Shown here: positions 1-11,714 of the stretch, one piece after another
Position numbering within the stretch: the stretch's first letter is position 1
How the letters are laid out: the number at the start of each line of letters is the position of its first letter
Source of the DNA: Purpureocillium takamizusanense
Taxonomy: Eukaryota; Ascomycota; Sordariomycetes; Hypocreales; Ophiocordycipitaceae
Direction of reading: 5' to 3'
Assembly: GCF_022605165.1 (NCBI RefSeq)
Contig: NC_063069.1
Span: forward strand, 5,748,700 to 5,812,699
Length of the DNA stretch: 64,000 nt
Translations under genes and position numbers: made by a program
The notes under the pieces: model-generated
Seen by the model: only the letters and a program-made list of their open reading frames with translations
Told to the model about the DNA's origin: nothing
Database searches by the model: none

Positions 1-155
1 CAAGTCCATTGACACTATATCAGAGTCTAGCACTCTCCTGGCGCATCTACAGCATGAAGCCATCACGACACCCTAATTTGGTAATTTAAAACTACATCTA
101 CGTTACACACTCTAACGTCAAATTCTTCCGCCACGTTTTCATCATCGAACGATTG

Positions 156-1052
156 TCACTCCACTGCCTCCAGCAGTCGATACTGAGTTCCCAACAGAAA
201 GGATTTCCTTTCTCGCATCCAAGACTTTAGACCGGAGAGTGTGACCAACTCCACCGACGCACCAAAGCTCACGTGCTTGATCAATTCCGCAAATAAGTGT
301 TTCGCAACACAACCAAACCAGATTTGAAGTCGTTCCATAACGTCTGTGTGACCCACAAGTCCCTGAAAGGTGAAGGAGCTAGAATCCACAATCAGCAGCA
401 TGCAACAGTCCCCGTTGCCCCAGTCCGACCGATCGGCCATGCCCTCGGGTACCTCGGAGACGTGGGATGAAAAGGGTGCAGTTCTCGACTGAAGACACTG
501 GGTTGACCACCAAGCGTGTGTCCGCGCCGACACGACAGAAGTAAACATATGCCAAGTTGTCATCATGTCCTCCAGACAATTGAAAGGTAGGGTGACCACC
601 GGCACACTCGGTCCCGCCAAGTGCCAGTCGATTCCGTGATACTCCAAGAGATTGAAGTTGGGATAGTTCCCCCTTGGGAACACACCCGTATGAAACTGCT
701 TCCCGCAGCCATTACAGCCCAATGCAAGACACACCTGTGTCCCGTAGTGGGTGTTCGATGATATTATCTCACTCTCCGTTCCGTCGGCAAAAGCCCGTTG
801 ACCGGTCTCGCGCTCTCGCGATGATTGAGGAGCAAGTGCAGCCGGGCCAAGCCCTTCCAAGGATGAAACCTGCATCGTCGTGACAACATCACTGGACTCT
901 CCAAGAGAGCGTGACACTCCCCTTCGTCGTGAGGATAACATGTTCACCTGAACAAAGCAAAGGACGGGTCTTCCTCCACGGAAGAGATGCACAATGTGCG
1001 GGCAATACGCAATTCCGCTTGGAATATTGCGACTCCGTGCTGCTTTCATCAA
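156..1052 (-). CDS. hypothetical protein, uncertain ORF (298 codons)
   Basis: An uninterrupted reading frame of 298 codons with an ATG start. I do not recognise the product. It has a small Cys cluster (LGCNGCGKQ, about residue 110) and no signal peptide or membrane segment. The frame lies in normal-composition DNA and ends 137 bases before the left edge of a RIP-saturated element. It overlaps shorter frames on both strands, so it may be one exon of a spliced gene or a chance frame. Nothing in the neighbourhood suggests a role. Confidence 0.3.
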   Translation of the reverse strand: MMKAARSRNIPSGIAYCPHIVHLFRGGRPVLCFVQVNMLSSRRRGVSRSLGESSDVVTTMQVSSLEGLGPAALAPQSSRERETGQRAFADGTESEIISSNTHYGTQVCLALGCNGCGKQFHTGVFPRGNYPNFNLLEYHGIDWHLAGPSVPVVTLPFNCLEDMMTTWHMFTSVVSARTHAWWSTQCLQSRTAPFSSHVSEVPEGMADRSDWGNGDCCMLLIVDSSSFTFQGLVGHTDVMERLQIWFGCVAKHLFAELIKHVSFGASVELVTLSGLKSWMRERKSFLLGTQYRLLEAVE

Positions 1053-1188
1053 AGATGGAAGAAATCTTTCTCAAGATTGTTCAAAAGTGATTCCGGGCCA
1101 CCAGCCCTTCTTATACCTCTCAGGTTAGCAGCCACACTGCCCCGACGCAGTCAACAAGCAAGGGTAGATTACGGAGGGCGAGAGGGGA

Positions 1189-4100
1189 TAGTATTGCAAA
1201 ACCCATTTTAGGTTTAGGGGCAGCGGCGGGCAGATATTTAAGTACTTTAGATAATCTTGCTAGAAGTATCGCGGACTAGCGGCAGGTCCGCTAGGCCTCC
1301 TAGCGCTAGCGCTAGATTCCCATAATACCTATTATAGAAGCGACTACTATTATAAATAGCTAATATTATATTAATATAATATATTAATAGAGATTATTTA
1401 GTAAAGTTTTACGATATAAATACCTACCTATTGGCCTTATAAATATAAAAGAGTATTATATTATTACTACCTCGAGGATAGTCGTATATTTAAGGGCGAA
1501 CGTCTATAATAGGTTATACCCTAGACTAGAATAGCTTTTTCGTCGTTAACGCAATAGATATTTAAGATAAATAACTACTATCGAAAATCACTACTATATT
1601 AAATTCTACTTATATAAGAAGTATATTAATAAACCGATCCGTTTTCTCTATACGCTAAGTAATAATATATAAATAAATTGCCTATATAATTACTAATATA
1701 TTACTATTTATATTATCTTTATCTTTACGCTTATATTATATATAGGCGAATAGGCTAGAGGGTTATAGCGGTAATTTTATATCTTTTTAGTAACGAAATA
1801 GCGTATTAACCTCTTACTTAAAAGAGTCTAGTAAACTTTACTTATATCGATTAAGTAACGACCTTATAATTTAATATATAGATTAAAAGTAATTCTTCCC
1901 TTAGGTATTATATTCTCTTATTTTTACCTTAATTTACTATCTTCCCCTCTTTATATATAAAATAAGCTCTCTAAAAATCCTACCTAAATACGTCTATTAT
2001 ATTTAAGTAGGGAAAAAGTACTAAGATCTTTTTATAACGATATATATCGATATAAACTATTATAGCTATTATAGATTAGCTAATCTATTTCGATCTTAAT
2101 ATTATATTAAATTTAAGACTTTAATGCTTTTAGGCCCTTACGATAAAGTTATTAAAGTCGAAGACTTTCTACTTAAGCTAATTAGCCTAGTAAATTAGCT
2201 TTTACGTAATAGACCGAAACCTATTACGTCTATTAGTATTAATTAGGCATAGCTTATCCTAGGGGGGATATTTATACTAGGCGCTATAGGCTTATAGGTA
2301 TATATACTATTATCTAACGCGTTAAGTAGTACTTTATTTATAACCGTTATATCTATAATAAGCTAAGTAATTTAGAACTCTAAAAGTAATATAAAGAAGT
2401 ATTTAAGATAGAGAATAGGCTATTAATAGGTTTATATTAGCTTTTTATTTATAAGCCTAAAAGTTAGGTACTTTAATAGGCTTTTAATAGAGATTCTAGA
2501 GATAGTATTACCGCTAAAAGATATAGTTATTAAGTTTTCCTCTATAGACTTATTAACCTAGCCTTTATTTACTAATATATTCTTTAATTACTTTTACTTA
2601 CTTTTTAATACGATCGATCTAACTAATAAAGATCTCTAGTCTATTTTATATACTTTAAGCTTCTTAGGGAAGAAAATAATAATAGTACCTAATATTAATA
2701 AGTATATTATACTATTAAGTATACTTATATCTAGCTATTTTTCGAATAATTAAGCTAGGTAGTTAAAAGTTCTTATAGTTTAATATCGATAGAGGTAGTT
2801 AATAAGTAAGAGCTAATTACCCCTTTAAGGCTAGAAAAGTATTCGATATTAATAAAGGATAGTAAAAAGAGAAAGGTAAAGTAAGACTTAAGTTTAGTAA
2901 CCGAATATAAAAAGCGCCTTAAAAGAGGAGCCTAAATAAAAAGAGAGGGCGGTAATATAAGAGGTAATTAAATTAAATAGGAGATTTACGTTAAGATTAA
3001 GGAAGAGCCTATAGCTATTACTCCTTATTAAAGCCCGATACTTAATTACCTCGAGGATTCTTAGAATATACCTATAGAGGATATTATAGTAGATCTTAGC
3101 GGTATAGGCGACTTAAACTACGATTTTAAGCTAGCTAATATCGAAGAAGAAAAAGACTATATAAGAGGGAGTAAGTTACGAAAGGTAAATAAAGGCAATT
3201 ATAAAGAAGGAATAAGCCTTACCTTAGAGTTTATATAATATTAAGTACTAAACGGTTATTTTAACGCTAACTATAATAAGTAACTTCTTAATCGCTCTTT
3301 TAAGTCTCGATAGGCAATAATATATAGGTATCTAACGGTAATAAACCTAGTTACCCTCTATTAGCTTACTTAATATAGTTTAAAGGCCTTAAGACTCTTA
3401 TAACGTATATAATTTAATATAAAAAGAAAAGCCGATAGAAACTATAGCTATATAGGCAATTTATTGGAGTTATCGCTATCTCTATCGTTATCGCTTATTT
3501 TCTTAATATTATCTCCTTACTCGTCTTCGAAACCTATTTTAATAATTAGCTATTCCGCTATATTATTATCTCCTAGCTTATTTTCGCGAGCTTAGGCTAC
3601 CTACTTTAATAGTAATTCCTATCGATCGTTAATAAGTCTCGTTACGTAAGCGGATAAGTATTATATATATTCTATAATACCTTTAATCGGTACTTAGCGA
3701 TAGGATAGTATAAGCTATTAGCTACTTTCGATATACTAAATAATATAGTCTTAAAAAGCGAGATAGAAGCGCTAAAAAGGCTATAGCTTATTTAGATCTC
3801 GGCTCGACTTAAGAGCTACTTAATTAAAACCTATTTTAGTAAGAAGCTAACGGTATTAATTCTTAGTTTCTAGCTTTAAATACGAATTAATATTAATACT
3901 TAATAAAGGGCAGTCTATATTAGTTAAAATAGACTAATTAATAAGGATACCTTAGTTATATACCTTTTATAGGTTAAGATAATAATAATTTATTTAGGGC
4001 TAGCTATAAATAACATATAGCTAGTTTTTCTAAAGATATATCCGATATATATTTTAAGCTTCTATAAAATCGAAAAGTTCTTAATATAAAACGTCTTTAT

Positions 4101-6574
4101 AAATAGTATAGAGGGTAATTTAGTCCTTAAGTATATTACTATCGAAATCTCTATCTTTCCTAAGCTCTCTAAAGTACTCGACCTATTACCGGGACGAGAT
4201 ATATAGCATTCTCTCTTATTAGCTCTTAATCTTAATATTTTTTATACTAAGGGCTACTTTATATAAGTCTTTAAGTTATTTTCCTTACTAAAATACTTAA
4301 TTATATTACTCTATTCTCCCTTTAGACCTTAAGATAAAGTTCTAATAGGCTATAGTAATTAATAAGGTTTTACTACCCCTATCGGCTTATAGAAACTACG
4401 GCTATAAGCTATAAGCGTTATATATTATTAAGTATTACTTTAATACGCTTAGAGTAGTTATAGCTAAATACTTAATGTAAAATTAAATAATATTATAGGA
4501 ATATATATTAATTACTATATATATTTCGAAACTATATACTTTAAGCTTATTATAGCTATTAATATATTATTAATAATTCGGTCTTAAGACTAAAAACTAC
4601 CCTTTCTTTCTCTAGAATATCCTTTTATAAAGCTCGACTTTATTTAAGAATATAACTTTATATATCTAGAAAAAAGGGTCCCTTAAGACCTAAAGCTATA
4701 TTTATTAGCGAAAGTAAGGCTAAAGAAGATTCTTCTTATATCCCGAAATAATATTAGACTACTATATTATCTCGATAATAGCTTACTCTACCTTTTTTAA
4801 TAATATAAGGCGCTTTTTTTCGCTATTAAGCCTTTATAGCTAGCGGCGGTCTAAGTAAAGTTTAATTTATTTTAGACCTTACTTTATAATAAGCTAACCC
4901 TATCGTTATAGAACGCTAATTATCTATTTTTCGGTTAGCCTAACCTAAAAGATTAAGTCGCGTATTACCTTAATTAGCTCTAGAGTTTCTTTAGTCTAGG
5001 TTTACTAATAAGGGAGATCTTAGTCTATAATTTAACGAAATAAGGTATTAAGATTAACTATAATATAAAAGTATTTACGTAACTTATAATAAATCCTATT
5101 CTATAAGACGCTATTAAGGTAAAGATAAGATATATACTTACGGTATTAATCGATAATACTATATAGATATACTATAGTAGATAGTAACGCGAAGTAGACC
5201 TAAGTAATATTAGCGACGAGATAGTTTAATATTAAGGGGTATAGGGTAGATATTTCTATCTCGCTATTATATTAGCTAATTAGCTATAGCTTTATATTAA
5301 AATAAGGGCTAGGGTAAGTAACTACCTAAAAAGGAATAGCCTTAGCGCCGCTAATATATTTTAAGGGCTACTTCCTAAATTATTAATAGGCTAAGCTATA
5401 CTTAACTTATAGTATTATAGTAAGTATTTATTAATTTAATTTCTCTTTATGCTTTATTACTTACCTTCTATCTTTTATCTAGCTTTATATAAAATACTTA
5501 TTAAGAATTAATATTATAGCCCTTAGCGATACCGATAGCTTTAGTAAAAGTAAAGCCTTAAAGCTAATTAAGGCGCGGGGTAGCTATATTAAATTAATTC
5601 GCGGGGATAAAGTATCGTCCCGATTTAGCGACTATAGAATATTAAGTAAAGTCCCTATAAGGTTCGAACTATACTTTATCTTAAGGTATAGCTATTAATA
5701 CGAACTTTTTACTAAAGAAAATAAAGAAAGCTAAGAGGCTTCCCTTACTTAATCTAATCTGCGATTTCTTATACCGCCCTTACGTTATATAAGCTATTAA
5801 AGCTCCTAGCTATAAATATACTTTATAAAATAATAAGTTAGATACCGAATAATTAAGATACCTACCTAATTAATACTATCTTTAAATATTAGCGTTACTT
5901 ACTAAGACTATATTAAAAACGGCTATATTTATAAACCGGTAGGTAGTCCTAGAATAAGTAAAATAGTCGTAAATTAATTAAGTAACGGTATTTATAAATA
6001 TTAATTAGCGCTATCGCTACTATATATATCTTTTAGTAACTTAATAAGTAACTTAAGCTTATAAAAGAGGACCTAAACGATATATAGAATAAGGCTATAT
6101 AATAAGTAATATAGTAAGTATAGGTATATAGTCCTAATATAGCGGCTTCTTCCTCTATATCGGGCTTACTTTATATTTTACTTTTCGATAAGCGGAAGCT
6201 TTTAGCGTTAAAAACTATTACTAAAGCTACTTACCTCTAGATTATAAGTATTTTAATTACCCTAACTTATTATACTCGATATTAACCTTATCGGTAGGAA
6301 TTAAATACCCCTAATAAGGATAAAGAAAAGGCTAGGTAAAATAGAGGAATATAATATCTATAATATAGTCGCTTAATAAATTAAATTACTAAACTACTAA
6401 ATCCTCTCTATATAGTCTCTAAGTGCTTCTAAACTATTAGCTTACTCTAGACCTATTTCTAAAACTAGCTAATATAGGCTAAGGTACTTAGGCTAAAGTA
6501 CCGCGAGGTAGATAGACGATCGGCTAACCTATTCTAGCCTTTCTCTCTATAATTTTTGGGGTTTTGCAACACCG
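1189..6574. mobile_element. RIP-saturated 5.4 kb element with hAT-like terminal inverted repeats
   Basis: The interval is A+T-rich and CpA and TpG are almost absent while CpG persists; for example bases 2401-2460 and 3541-3600 contain no CA or TG. The left end reads TAGTATTGCAAAACCC and the right end, reverse-complemented, reads CGGTGTTGCAAAACCC. The left is what RIP would make from a CAGTGTTGC-type hAT terminus, and a closely similar CAGTGTTGC end occurs at 28186. No target duplication is visible and no transposase domain could be read through the mutations, so the family call is inference. No ORF of note survives inside. Confidence 0.55.
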
Positions 6575-6742
6575 ACCTCTATAGCCCGCCGTACCCACCC
6601 ATTCTTAGACGCGGCTGCCAAGAGAAGGCCTGTAGACCAGTGTACATACCGTCAAATAAAGATGGTTGCCCTCGTGGTCGGCATGTGCGCCCAGCGCAAG
6701 TTCCGTCCCAATTTCACAACGCATCGCCAGCCCTCAGAAGCC

Positions 6743-6988
6743 ATGCGGCGTACCAAAGGGGTCCAGAGGCACTTTCTTGCCGTCTTTTTTATTGTCGCTT
6801 TATCATGCATAACAGTGCGCGCTACCATACTGTCCGGCCCCGGACCGACGGACGAGACGAGAGGCGAGCGCCACCCGGTCCCCAAGCGGACATGTGCACC
6901 CCCCTATAGGCTCGACGATGTAACGGGATCAAATGATGAAGTACGAGAGTGTTTGGGGCTTTTCAGGGCTGAGAGATCACGACTGTGA
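6743..6988 (+). CDS. candidate small secreted protein (81 aa), uncertain
   Basis: The frame starts MRRTKGVQRHFLAVFF and continues with a hydrophobic run ending near CITVRA, which looks like an N-terminal signal peptide. The mature part would be about 55 residues with two cysteines. An upstream in-frame ATG at 6662 would give 108 residues but would place the hydrophobic segment internally, so I chose 6743. The gene would sit 170 bases from the edge of a RIP-ruined element. No homologue is recognised, and a chance frame is a real possibility. Confidence 0.3.
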   Translation: MRRTKGVQRHFLAVFFIVALSCITVRATILSGPGPTDETRGERHPVPKRTCAPPYRLDDVTGSNDEVRECLGLFRAERSRL

Positions 6989-8189
6989 AGGGAACCCGCA
7001 AGGGTGTTGGATACCAGCGTCAAGGAATCATGGGGGGGGGGGGAGGACCATGGTTGATAGCGTGGTGCGGGGGCTACATATATTGTCGCACGCCACGGTT
7101 AATTGGATAACTGTACAACGACCGGGAAGAAGGTTCCCTGTGATTCGGGCAACGGAAGACTCTTCTATTATTTTTAACTACTATTGGATTAAGTCCCAGC
7201 TTGTTATAAGTGACTGTAAGCTGTGGTTGGCTCCAATTGAGCTGTTTGTGCGAATGAATGAGTGAGTCGTTTTGTAGGTGAAACAGTTGTACGATCAGGG
7301 ATTTGGCATGCAATATTGAACTGTATTGTCTGCTTGGTGTGAAACTTGTTCGAAGCCTGTGGTTTCGTTGAGGCAGGGACATGGCGACGGACGAAACGTG
7401 TGGAGCCGCCAGCTGCATTACTATCGACTGACTGGCACCGGTTTTGCCCTGTGATGAATGATCGAGCTGGACAATATTAACATGCAGCATAAGGGTTCCG
7501 GGGCCTGGCCTCACAGTGACACGTAGTCACAGCCTATGCCTCCCACTGGTTCGTGGGCCAACTATACGACGTCCGCGTGTTCTGCCTGTGAGCGTGCGAT
7601 TGTTCGCCGACAAAATAATGGCCCAAGACGCTGCTGCGTTGAACCATTGCAGGTAAAGTAGCAGTGGCGCCATGGTAGGCAGATTTGACTGCGCATGTCG
7701 TGAATGACTGTCGATCGGGACGAGGCCCGTCGCTGCGGGCCCTACGCATTTGTGGGTACCGACTCACGTCAAAGTTCCAGTTCAAAGTTCAAAGTTCCGT
7801 CCTCCGTCACGAGAACTGCTGCAAACGCCTGTTAGCACAGCTTTTTCATGCCGGACGAGGCTACTTTTGCGAACTCAAAAATTGTGCCCGTAGGCATGGT
7901 TTGAATACTGTACCTACATTTGTTGCTGGAGAGCGCGCCTCCAAGAGCATTGTAAGGACGTCAAAGAAGACCATATCCACGTGTACGCAATTGATGATCT
8001 TCTCGACTTCAATCGTACATCGTCTCGCAACCAGAACAGAAGAGTGCACGCTACTTCCAAAACTTGGTAGATACTGTATGGTCTTCTAACGTTATCTGAG
8101 ATTTTGACCGCCGGGCGACAATCAAACCCCGACCTACTCCACCTTACTCGTCCTTGGCCAGAGCTCGTACGCTGCCGCCGAGAGCAGTG
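6989..8189. other. no gene supported
   Basis: Normal-composition DNA with only short overlapping frames on both strands. It contains a run of about 12 G at 7031-7043. I see no domain, tRNA or repeat that I can support. Confidence 0.4.
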
Positions 8190-9340
8190 ACATGAGCGAG
8201 CCTGTAGCCATAGTCAGCAAATCTCGACGCTGGCGTGCTTTCATCAGCCACGCTTTTTGGTTCCGGCACGTTTCGCGTGGTTTTATAGCGCGATTCTCCA
8301 TTCGAGGATTACATCGGTCGACTGGGTGTCATCCTGGGTGTAGTAAGGCATTGTACTGTAGCAGTAACACTCATGCGGTGACGAGAAACAGCACAATGGT
8401 GCTGATCAGCTTAGATGGGCACTCGGCTGCTTGGCGACCGAGGGCAGAGTCAACGCAAAGGAGCAGAATGTGGACATGCAAGGGTGAACACAGAACCCCA
8501 GTTCTTCCTGAGCATCACGAAATCCTTCGTCAGGTTCTGGCTTCGTGCCACGCAAAATGCAGCATACAGTATCCGCGGACGGGCAGTAGGTTCAGAGGTT
8601 CTGGGCCATGAAATGGGGGAGGCATCACATTGTCCGGAGCCGGGTGCTAAATCGGTAGCGAAGCTGGATTTGGCTGCGTGGGCTGCGCGTGGAATTTGAC
8701 AGAACTGGTGTGCAGCGAAGTGGTGTGCTCAGAAACGATGGTGTGCTTCTTAGAAGTGGGTGTCGCCAGGGGACGAGAAGAGGGTGCTGGGAGAAGGTGG
8801 TGTCGCTAGGGGAATAGAAGAGGGTATCGCCAGAAATGGGTGTCAATAGGGAATAGGAAGGTAGTGTCAGAAGATGGTGTCGTCAGAAGTGGGTGTTGTC
8901 AGGGACTAAAGAGGGTGTCGTCAGAAGGTGGTGTTGCCAGGGATCAGAAGGTGGTGTTGTCAAGTGGTGGTGTCGCCAGGGGCAGGAGAGGTGGTGTCGT
9001 TAGAATGTGGTGTCAGCAGGGGACAAGAAGAGGGTGTCGTGAGAAGAGGGTGTCGTAAGAAGAGGGTGTCGTGAGAAGAGGGTGTCGTGAGAAGAGGGTG
9101 TCGTGAGAAGAGGGTGTCGTAAGAAGAGGGTGTCGTGAGAAGAGGGTGTCGTGAGAAGAGGGTGTCGTGAGAAGAGGGTGTCGTGAGAAGAGGGTGTCGT
9201 GAGAAGAGGGTGTCGTGAGAAGAGGGTGTCGTAAGAAGAGGGTGTCGTGAGAAGAGGGTGTCAGCAGAAGAGGGTGTTGGTAGGGGCCGAGAAGTAGGTG
9301 TCGGCAGGGAACACGAAGAGGGTGTCGCCATGGCACTGGG
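8190..9340. repeat. intact copy of a ~1.15 kb repeat unit with a diverged minisatellite
   Basis: This stretch pairs, in inverted orientation, with a RIP-mutated copy at about 36950-38030; the differences are mostly C to T at CpA sites or the complementary change. The part from about 8700 carries diverged tandem units built on GGTGTCGCCAGGGG and GAGAAGAGGGTGTCGT. The frames that open across it (for example the minus-strand ORFs at 8960-9336) are repeat translations, not genes. The unit is unmutated here, which contrasts with the distant copy. Confidence 0.8.
9025..9265. repeat. 16-bp minisatellite, about 14 copies
   Basis: Tandem units of GAGAAGAGGGTGTCGT, with a recurrent G-to-A variant (TAAGAAGAG...) in three or four units. 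The array is nearly perfect in the centre and decays on both sides into longer, less regular units. Confidence 0.9.
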
Positions 9341-11336
9341 AGACCTTGATCCGGAAATGGCTCTAATTCTCCGATGCTTACTGCCCTAGTCCCTCCGGAC
9401 CTCTCTGAAGGTTTTAAAGTATCTATCTAGTTCGCATTATAGGGCTACCGCCCGGTGACATAGCATGGACGACGTCTCAACCCGAGCGGAGACTCCTACT
9501 GTAACGAACGTTATCACCTGAGTCGATGGGTAACTTCTGGTGCCGACAAACCAGGCTTCTACGACTTCACTACGTCCGCGACCACCGCCATCAACGGTAA
9601 AGCACTTTGCACGGTGTGACCACCGGTGAGCCGTCGTACCGAAGACTCAGAGCGACGACAGCTCGACCGTGCGACGCAGTCACACTGCGACCACTACTTG
9701 TCGAGCGGCTCCCGCACGGAAAATGTTTCGAGTACAAATACCAGGACTCTTTCGCCCTGGTGCACCACGAGCCCAAGTTGCAGGCACGACGGGGGCTCCA
9801 CCAGGCAACACGGCAGAGATACCCAGCTCAGCCGCTTAGGCGGACTCTAGCGGCGCCTATCCGAGAGGCTGGAGCAGCACCGTCAACAGAATCCCACGCC
9901 GGGAGTGCCTGCTGTTTGTGGCACGAGGTGTTGGGTGTGAATTATGTTAGCAAAGAAGGATGGGTGGAGGCCATGGCCTGATCAGTCTCGTTTGTTGTCA
10001 AGCCGCCCTGTGGCTATCGCAAATCGAATTGTCGCTCGAACTGCCGCCATATTTGGTGTCCATTTTGCGTCGTCCGACAGTGACTTTCCTCCGAGGCAGA
10101 AAGAGAGATTTCCCTTTTGCGCCTCACTGCTCCGTAAGATTTCAGCGCGCTGTACTGTCCATTTGATCGAACCGCACTGAGCGTAGTCGATCGCATTCTC
10201 GGGAATTTTAGCGGCGGATTGGCGCCGTCCCTGGTAGCATCTCGCGCCTGATTGCCAAGGTCGGTATGATAAATGTCCCAGACGAGCCACTGACTCGTAT
10301 TTGTAGCAGCTTCAGCGGGATGAGAGTGAGGATGAAAGCGTCGCTGACGGAGGTGAAGAGAGCGAAGATTGCTGATTCTCGGTCCGGTTGCGTGAGCCGG
10401 ACCAGTGTAGGCTAGAGATTACCGCAGCGGGTTCGCTGCTCTTTCGCTCTTCAAGTTGCAACTGCTTGGTGTCGCTAAATTTCCGTCATTCTCAAGCTGA
10501 GGTACAATGGTCGAGGTACTGTGGGGTTTGTCTCGGACCCCGGTCGCCCAAATTTGTACGTTTCTGAGTTTTGGGCCAGTGCTCCCTATCGGCCTCCGTA
10601 CCCGCGCGCTACCCCGTGTGTCTTTTTCCTGTCTTGGGGCGGTCCCGGGGCGGGGTCCCCGAATGTGGGTGGGCGGGCTCCGGTCTGAGTCGGTCGGCGG
10701 CACGGCCAATTCTCTCTCTCTCTCTCTCCACTGTCGCGGGTGGGCTGGGAGGGGGCGGGAAGCATGAATGAATGAATTCGGGCTCGGCGGTGGTAGACGT
10801 GTCAACGACGAAGAAATTACCAGCCCGGGCGAGACGAGAGAGCCGCAGCACGCGACGCGCGACGCGCGACCGCCCGCCGTACAGGGTCAGGGGGATTTGG
10901 CGACAGGTATTTGGGCACCCCTGTTTCGGCCCCCACCGCCCCCTGCGTGGGCAGAACCCGCCACACCGCCCGGTATCTCGCGCCAGATACCGGCGGCCTA
11001 GCGGTTGGTGCCAAGTCCTTGCAGTAACTTCCTACGAATACTTGCTTGCGAGCGTGGCTACATTCCTTCTACTGAGTGCTGGGTGCATACACGGGTAGAT
11101 GCGAGTACGGTACGATTGTCTTCCCGTAGCTGGTGATGCCTGCCACCAGACTCAAAAGTCTAGAGCGGCGTATCGCGCTCGTACGTCCAACATTGCGTCC
11201 CAACGTTTATGAAGGCTCATGTTACTGTCAGGGAGCTGCTGCCTTGCTGACCCCCAAAGCCAACCTTGATGGCCAAGCAATGGCAGCCATACTTGATGAC
11301 ACAGATGGGAGTGACTGAGAGCATTCTTACTCTACG
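9341..11336. other. no gene supported; CT microsatellite near 10711
   Basis: About 2 kb with several short frames on both strands, none with a recognisable domain or good start context. A CT dinucleotide run lies at 10711-10729. The 10419-11100 part is G+C-rich with low-complexity Pro/Arg translations, which usually means noncoding or promoter DNA. Confidence 0.4.
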
Positions 11337-11714
11337 CTATGACAGCATGTCCATAATTCTCGCCAACCCTTGCATATCACCGTCTCGCGTCCCGGCCTTT
11401 TCCTTGTCAACCCATCCAACCGTGTAGCTGCCACCAAAATCAATGATCCAAGCATTGGCATTCTCATCGATCAGGATGTTGTCGGCTTTTGCATCCCTCC
11501 AGATGATGCCTCGTTTGTGCAGCTGCTCTAGGGAATAGTCAATTTGCCTCAATTACAGCTCCTCCCTGTCATAAGCTGACATCGTGCCAGCCATTAAATA
11601 GGAAGCACGATAGTTCTCATCAATTGACTGCATGCCCAATATGGACGACGTGGATAAGATTTTCTGACAGTACCTGAACCCTTCGCTGCAGAAGATCGCT
11701 TGCTATGCCGGCTT
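11337..11714 (-). pseudogene. protein kinase-like fragment (C-lobe core) with an in-frame stop
   Basis: The minus strand encodes LHKRGIIWRDAKADN followed by ILID and, a little later, IIDFGGSY. These are the catalytic loop and DFG-like segment of fungal protein kinase-like proteins, ending GDMQGLARIMDML and a stop. Upstream in the same frame the sequence continues plausibly (SAYDREEL) but is cut by TAA at 11553-11555 between EEL and LRQIDYS. The TAA sits where CAA (Gln) would fit, a C-to-T change at a CpA site. The N-lobe is not seen. The frame is also the one used by the T5orf172 gene just upstream, separated by two TAG codons. A spliced gene is possible, but the stop inside conserved sequence favours a relic. 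Confidence 0.6.

Noticed and set aside
2200..2700. Minus-strand similarity to a Ulp1-type protease in the RIP tract
   Set aside because: A short readable stretch hinted at it, but the flanking residues did not support the domain and mutation load is too high.
9025..9265. Possible CRISPR-like array
   Set aside because: Direct tandem 16-bp units with no spacers, in a eukaryotic telomeric region; it is a minisatellite.
8960..9336. Minus-strand ORFs with DTLFSRHPLLTTPSS repeats
   Set aside because: Pure translation of the 16-bp minisatellite in two frames at once; not a protein gene.
10419..11098. Several 80-130 codon frames on both strands
   Set aside because: Low-complexity Pro/Arg translations of a G+C-rich segment with a CT repeat; no single frame preferred.
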